Assembly: GCA_002372815.1 (NCBI GenBank)
Contig: DFIR01000048.1
Span: 1-33,928 of the forward strand
Source of the DNA: Lachnospiraceae bacterium UBA3692
Lineage (GTDB): Bacteria; Bacillota; Clostridia; Lachnospirales; Lachnospiraceae
Direction: 5' to 3'
DNA length: 33,928 bases
Of this stretch, positions 31,114-33,928 are shown piece after piece. Position numbers and translations under genes: made by a program. Each line of letters starts with the position of its first letter. Position 1 is the first letter of the stretch. A model generated the notes under the pieces. That model was not told where the DNA came from and ran no database searches. It worked only from the letters and a program-made list of their open reading frames with translations.

Positions 31114-32454
31114 TCACTGTTTCGCTGCTTTTCTCGCCTTCATGTTCGGGATGCCGAACAGGACCAGGCCGAGGACCACGCAGATACCGCACATCAGGCC
31201 GCCGACGCCTACGACCATCATGGTCGCGCCGCTGACTGTCCACATCGGAACCAGGGAGATGAAGATCTCTTTCCAGGAGCAGACTGCCGAGTAGATGCCG
31301 TGAGTATCAGGAGCTGTGGACTGGCTGTCGGGATCGACCGCACGGACCAGTGCCAGGCCGGTAGCGGTGTTGCCGGTGCCGACGCCGTAGGCCATCAGGG
31401 CCTTCTCAAACCACTGATCCTTGCAGAACAGGTAGCTGAGACCGAAAGCCATCAGGATCGTGATGCCGACCAGGATCAGGGTCAGGATCAGGATCGGGAC
31501 GATGTAGGTGGAGACGAGTTCCAGGTCCAGGGTCGCCATGGCGGTCAGGACCACGACTTCCAGAAGGAAACCGCTGATGTGGTGGATGAGCTTGACGTCG
31601 ATGTACTTGTCGAGCTTCACGGCCTTGGCGATGTTCCAGACCAGTGCGCCGCCGACGATGCTGTAGGTCAGGGACGGGAAGCTGTTGACGATCGGGATGA
31701 ACTGGCCCAGGAAGCCGAAGAGCTTGTTGCCGCCGAGGACGGCGATCAGGAGCCATGCGCCCTGGAATGCCAGGTGGTTGATGGCGATGGAGCTGGTGGT
31801 CAGGTGGCCGACAGCCGTTCTCTTGTCCTCCGGAAGGGGACCGCCGTAGTAGGAATCCGGCTGGCTGGTGGGATCCTTGACGAAGGTGGCCCAGCCCTTG
31901 CGGACGCCGATGTTGACGATGATCATGCCGAAGGTCATGGCGACGATCAGGCCGAAAGTGGCCAGGACCATGCCGACGGAGACGTTGCCTTCGATGCCGT
32001 TCTCGAGATAGGCCTCACCGGCTGCTGCCGCGTTTCCGTGGCCGCCCTGGAAGGCGAACTGGGACAGGGTGCCCCATCCAAGCGGAAGGCCGGTCCAGAT
32101 CCCGCTGAGGATCATGCCGATGAGTGCGCCGAGGGCCATCTGCATGCCGTAGATGCCCTGCTCCACGAAGATGTAGTCGAGGTAGCCGACGACTTTGTCC
32201 TTGGTGATCGTGACGCCGAACAGCAGGGCTGCCATGATGGGCGCGATCAGGACGTTGGAGAAGCTGGAGAAGGACTCCGGGATCTCGATGAGGCCGAGGC
32301 ACTGCTGGCCGAGGATCAGTGCTACGAGTCCGCCGATCAGGGAAGCCGGCAGGAACAGGCGCTGCAGAGGCTTGATCAGCTGACGTACGAAGTAGCCGGC
32401 CAGCATGAACAGCGCGATGATGAGCATGTCGTTGAATAAAGATTTGACTGTCAT
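31114..32454 (-). CDS. Sodium/glutamate symporter-like (ESS family), copy 2, divergent
   Basis: A 446-residue membrane protein of the GltS/ESS fold. The first-half motif FQGGHGNAAAAGEAY and the second-half motif AYGVGTGNTATGLALVRAVDP mark the two inverted repeats. It is clearly diverged from copy 1 (longer by about 38 residues; second motif VGTGNTATGLAL instead of VGHTGFGLGAVP), so a different dicarboxylate or hydroxy acid is possible. GGGGGAG precedes the ATG by about 7 nt. It follows the D-2-hydroxyacid dehydrogenase gene by 34 nt and ends the operon. Confidence 0.88.
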   Translation of the reverse strand: MTVKSLFNDMLIIALFMLAGYFVRQLIKPLQRLFLPASLIGGLVALILGQQCLGLIEIPESFSSFSNVLIAPIMAALLFGVTITKDKVVGYLDYIFVEQGIYGMQMALGALIGMILSGIWTGLPLGWGTLSQFAFQGGHGNAAAAGEAYLENGIEGNVSVGMVLATFGLIVAMTFGMIIVNIGVRKGWATFVKDPTSQPDSYYGGPLPEDKRTAVGHLTTSSIAINHLAFQGAWLLIAVLGGNKLFGFLGQFIPIVNSFPSLTYSIVGGALVWNIAKAVKLDKYIDVKLIHHISGFLLEVVVLTAMATLDLELVSTYIVPILILTLILVGITILMAFGLSYLFCKDQWFEKALMAYGVGTGNTATGLALVRAVDPDSQSTAPDTHGIYSAVCSWKEIFISLVPMWTVSGATMMVVGVGGLMCGICVVLGLVLFGIPNMKARKAAKQ

Positions 32455-32488
32455 TTGTTTTCTCCCCCTGTTAGTTCATGTAAAGTCA

Positions 32489-33517
32489 TTAGAAATCAAA
32501 CATGCCGACAGGCTTCGTGTTGGGCTTCTTCACATCGTGATAGGTCTTGGCGGTCTCATAATCGATGTCGTGGATCGGCCATGTGGGATTCTTGCCTTCG
32601 TAGACTTCGTTGACGCCCATGGCTGCGTGGTAGGAAGCTCTGTGCGCCGCCTCCACGGTGTTGCCGCCGATGTGAGGATACATGATCACGTTGTCGAGCG
32701 TCAGAAGCGGGTTCTCGGGATCCACGGGCTCTTTGCGGAGCGCGTCGATGCCGGCGCCGGCGATCACGCCGTTCTTGCAGGCCTCATAGAGGTCCTCTTC
32801 GACGACCAGGCCGCCGCGGGCGGTGTTGATGAGGAAAGCGGTGGGCTTCATCATCGCCAGGCGCTCTTTGTTGACCATGTTCTTCGTGACGGAGGTGTTC
32901 GGAGCGTGGAGCGAAACGTAATCGGACTCCTTGAAGATGCGGTCGAGATCGCGGACCACTTCCACGCCGTCCGGGAATGCCCATGCGGGAAGGTAGGGAT
33001 CGTAGCACATCACGTTCATCTCGAAGGCGAGCATGCGCTTCGCGACGCGGCTGCCGATGTTGCCGCAGCCGATGATGCCGAGGGTCTTGCCGTTCAGGGT
33101 GTTCTTGCGGACCTTCAGCTTGGCCTTGTAGAAATCCTGGACCCAGGTCTTGTGCAGGACGGTCACGTTGCGGCTGCACTCGAGCATCAGCAGGATCGCG
33201 GTCTCCGCGACGGAGGTGCTGTTGGCGACCGGTGCGTACAGGGTCTGCACGCCGTTGTCGTGGCAGGCCTTGACGTCGAGCGCGTCGAAGCCGGCGCCGT
33301 GGCGGACGATGACCTTGAGGTTCGGGTTGGACTCGATGATCTCGCGGTTGATGGGTGTGATGCGGACGATCATGGCATCCGGCTGATACTCTTTCATATC
33401 GGCCAGGACGTCTTCGGGCTCAAAGCCGCGTCCAGGAATCAGTGTGTGGCCTGCATCGAGAAGGAGCTGTTTGCCCTCTTCCATGATCTCCTGCGGTAAC
33501 AGTACTTTCCATCCCAT
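32489..33517 (-). CDS. NAD-dependent D-2-hydroxyacid dehydrogenase family protein
   Basis: A 342-residue oxidoreductase interconverting a 2-oxo acid and a D-2-hydroxy acid. The Rossmann motif GCGNIGSRVAK is at 150-160, with Asp173 (CYDPY) at the end of the next strand, indicating NAD rather than NADP. Catalytic residues are Arg234 (NTARGG), Glu263 (RKEP) and His282 (PHIGG). SerA/PGDH-like enzymes look alike, but there is no ACT domain. AAGGGGGT lies upstream of the ATG. It is in an operon with an RraA-like gene and a GltS-type symporter. A role as 2-hydroxyglutarate dehydrogenase, the missing step of the pathway in this window, is possible but unproven; phosphoglycerate or another hydroxy acid are alternatives. 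Confidence 0.88.
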   Translation of the reverse strand: MGWKVLLPQEIMEEGKQLLLDAGHTLIPGRGFEPEDVLADMKEYQPDAMIVRITPINREIIESNPNLKVIVRHGAGFDALDVKACHDNGVQTLYAPVANSTSVAETAILLMLECSRNVTVLHKTWVQDFYKAKLKVRKNTLNGKTLGIIGCGNIGSRVAKRMLAFEMNVMCYDPYLPAWAFPDGVEVVRDLDRIFKESDYVSLHAPNTSVTKNMVNKERLAMMKPTAFLINTARGGLVVEEDLYEACKNGVIAGAGIDALRKEPVDPENPLLTLDNVIMYPHIGGNTVEAAHRASYHAAMGVNEVYEGKNPTWPIHDIDYETAKTYHDVKKPNTKPVGMFDF

Positions 33518-33586
33518 GGTGTTTACCCCCTTTTTTGATTTGTGATGGTATGCCGTGCTGCATGTGACCGGGACGTATCCGGCTTA

Positions 33587-33928
33587 TCAATATTTGTAGA
33601 CGTCGTCGATGATCTCGAATTCCTTGGCTTCCAGTGTCTTGGCGACCCAGTCGCGGTTGATCTGGTGGTTGCGGGTCTTCTCGAGCTTGGCCTCGTCCGC
33701 CGCCTGGAACTTCTTGGCTGCTTCCAGGATGGTCGGCGCGTCCAGTCTCGGGATGCAGATGATGCCGTCGGGATCCGCAAGGATGATGTCACCGGGGTTC
33801 ACGCTGATGCCGCCGCAGGAGATCGGGACGTTGAGCTCGCCGGGGCCTTCCTTGTAAGGGCCGCCGGGGGTCGTGCCGGTGCAGTATACCGGGAAGTCCC
33901 ACTTGCCGATCTCATCGATGTCGCGGAT
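33587..33928 (-). CDS. RraA-like family protein, 3' part only
   Basis: The C-terminal 113 residues of a protein that runs off the window edge; the frame is open to base 33928. The sequence RDIDEIGKWDFPVYCTGTTP, then ELNVPISCGGISVNPGDIILADPDGIICIP matches the RraA/menaquinone methyltransferase-like fold, whose RD motif (here the first residues) helps bind a metal and substrate. Members include HMG/CHA aldolases, which often also decarboxylate oxaloacetate, and RNase E inhibitors. A catabolic aldolase or decarboxylase role is favoured here since it precedes a hydroxyacid dehydrogenase and a symporter. Only 69 nt separate it from that gene. Confidence 0.85.
   Translation of the reverse strand: MRDIDEIGKWDFPVYCTGTTPGGPYKEGPGELNVPISCGGISVNPGDIILADPDGIICIPRLDAPTILEAAKKFQAADEAKLEKTRNHQINRDWVAKTLEAKEFEIIDDVYKY

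Noticed and set aside
1..33928. Insertion sequences, integrases, phage genes or an origin
   Set aside because: No transposase, integrase, phage structural or replication initiator sequence was recognised in any frame.

Overview
The window is GC-rich and gene-dense, with Shine-Dalgarno (AGGAGG-type) translation starts and a gene content typical of anaerobic, amino-acid-fermenting Firmicutes (Clostridia or Negativicutes). The main argument is a complete hydroxyglutarate-pathway cluster for glutamate fermentation, in the order known from Acidaminococcus fermentans (gctA-gctB-gcdA-hgdC-hgdA-hgdB). I cannot name the species from sequence alone. Almost all genes lie on the minus strand. The plus strand carries only an NSS transporter, a TSUP permease, a MATE remnant and the tail of a tRNA.

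Layout. 1-69: 3' end of a tRNA and a bidirectional terminator. 115-7254 (minus): a MacAB-like export operon with two adaptor proteins, an ATPase and a permease, followed 13 nt later by aspartase (aspA). 7433-8954 (plus): an NSS-family amino acid transporter behind an attenuator-like leader. 8984-9532: eight tandem copies of a 71-bp palindromic repeat between convergent genes. 9569-12274 (minus): hotdog thioesterase, YitT membrane protein and a DUF89-GNAT fusion.

12399-24722 (minus): an eleven-gene energy-conservation cluster. Glutaconate CoA-transferase (gctAB), hydroxyglutaryl-CoA dehydratase with its activator (hgdC, hgdA, hgdB) and glutaconyl-CoA decarboxylase carboxyltransferase (gcdA) are followed by a second, divergent acyl-CoA carboxyltransferase, a gamma/delta subunit, a biotin carrier, the Na+-pump beta subunit and a pyruvate/oxaloacetate (5S-type) carboxyltransferase. 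Three carboxyltransferases thus sit with one biotin carrier and one pump. A folded element of about 160 bp lies between the last two genes. 25013-27073 (minus): two tandem paralogous LysR regulators. 27200-28318 (plus): a TSUP permease with a strong promoter, then a collapsed MATE gene. 28360-33928 (minus): an AEC carrier, a first GltS-type Na+/glutamate symporter, and an operon with a truncated RraA-like gene, a D-2-hydroxyacid dehydrogenase and a second GltS-type symporter.

How it fits together (inference): the symporters import glutamate or a related acid. After oxidative deamination and reduction to 2-hydroxyglutarate (glutamate dehydrogenase is not in the window), gctAB/hgdABC make glutaconyl-CoA, and gcdA with the biotin carrier and beta subunit decarboxylates it while pumping Na+. 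The extra 12S-like and 5S-like carboxyltransferases could transfer the carboxyl group to pyruvate instead. A shared CTAACAGTT motif upstream of gctA, lysR1 and the first gltS suggests one LysR-controlled regulon.

All assignments come from reading the sequence; no database searches were run.
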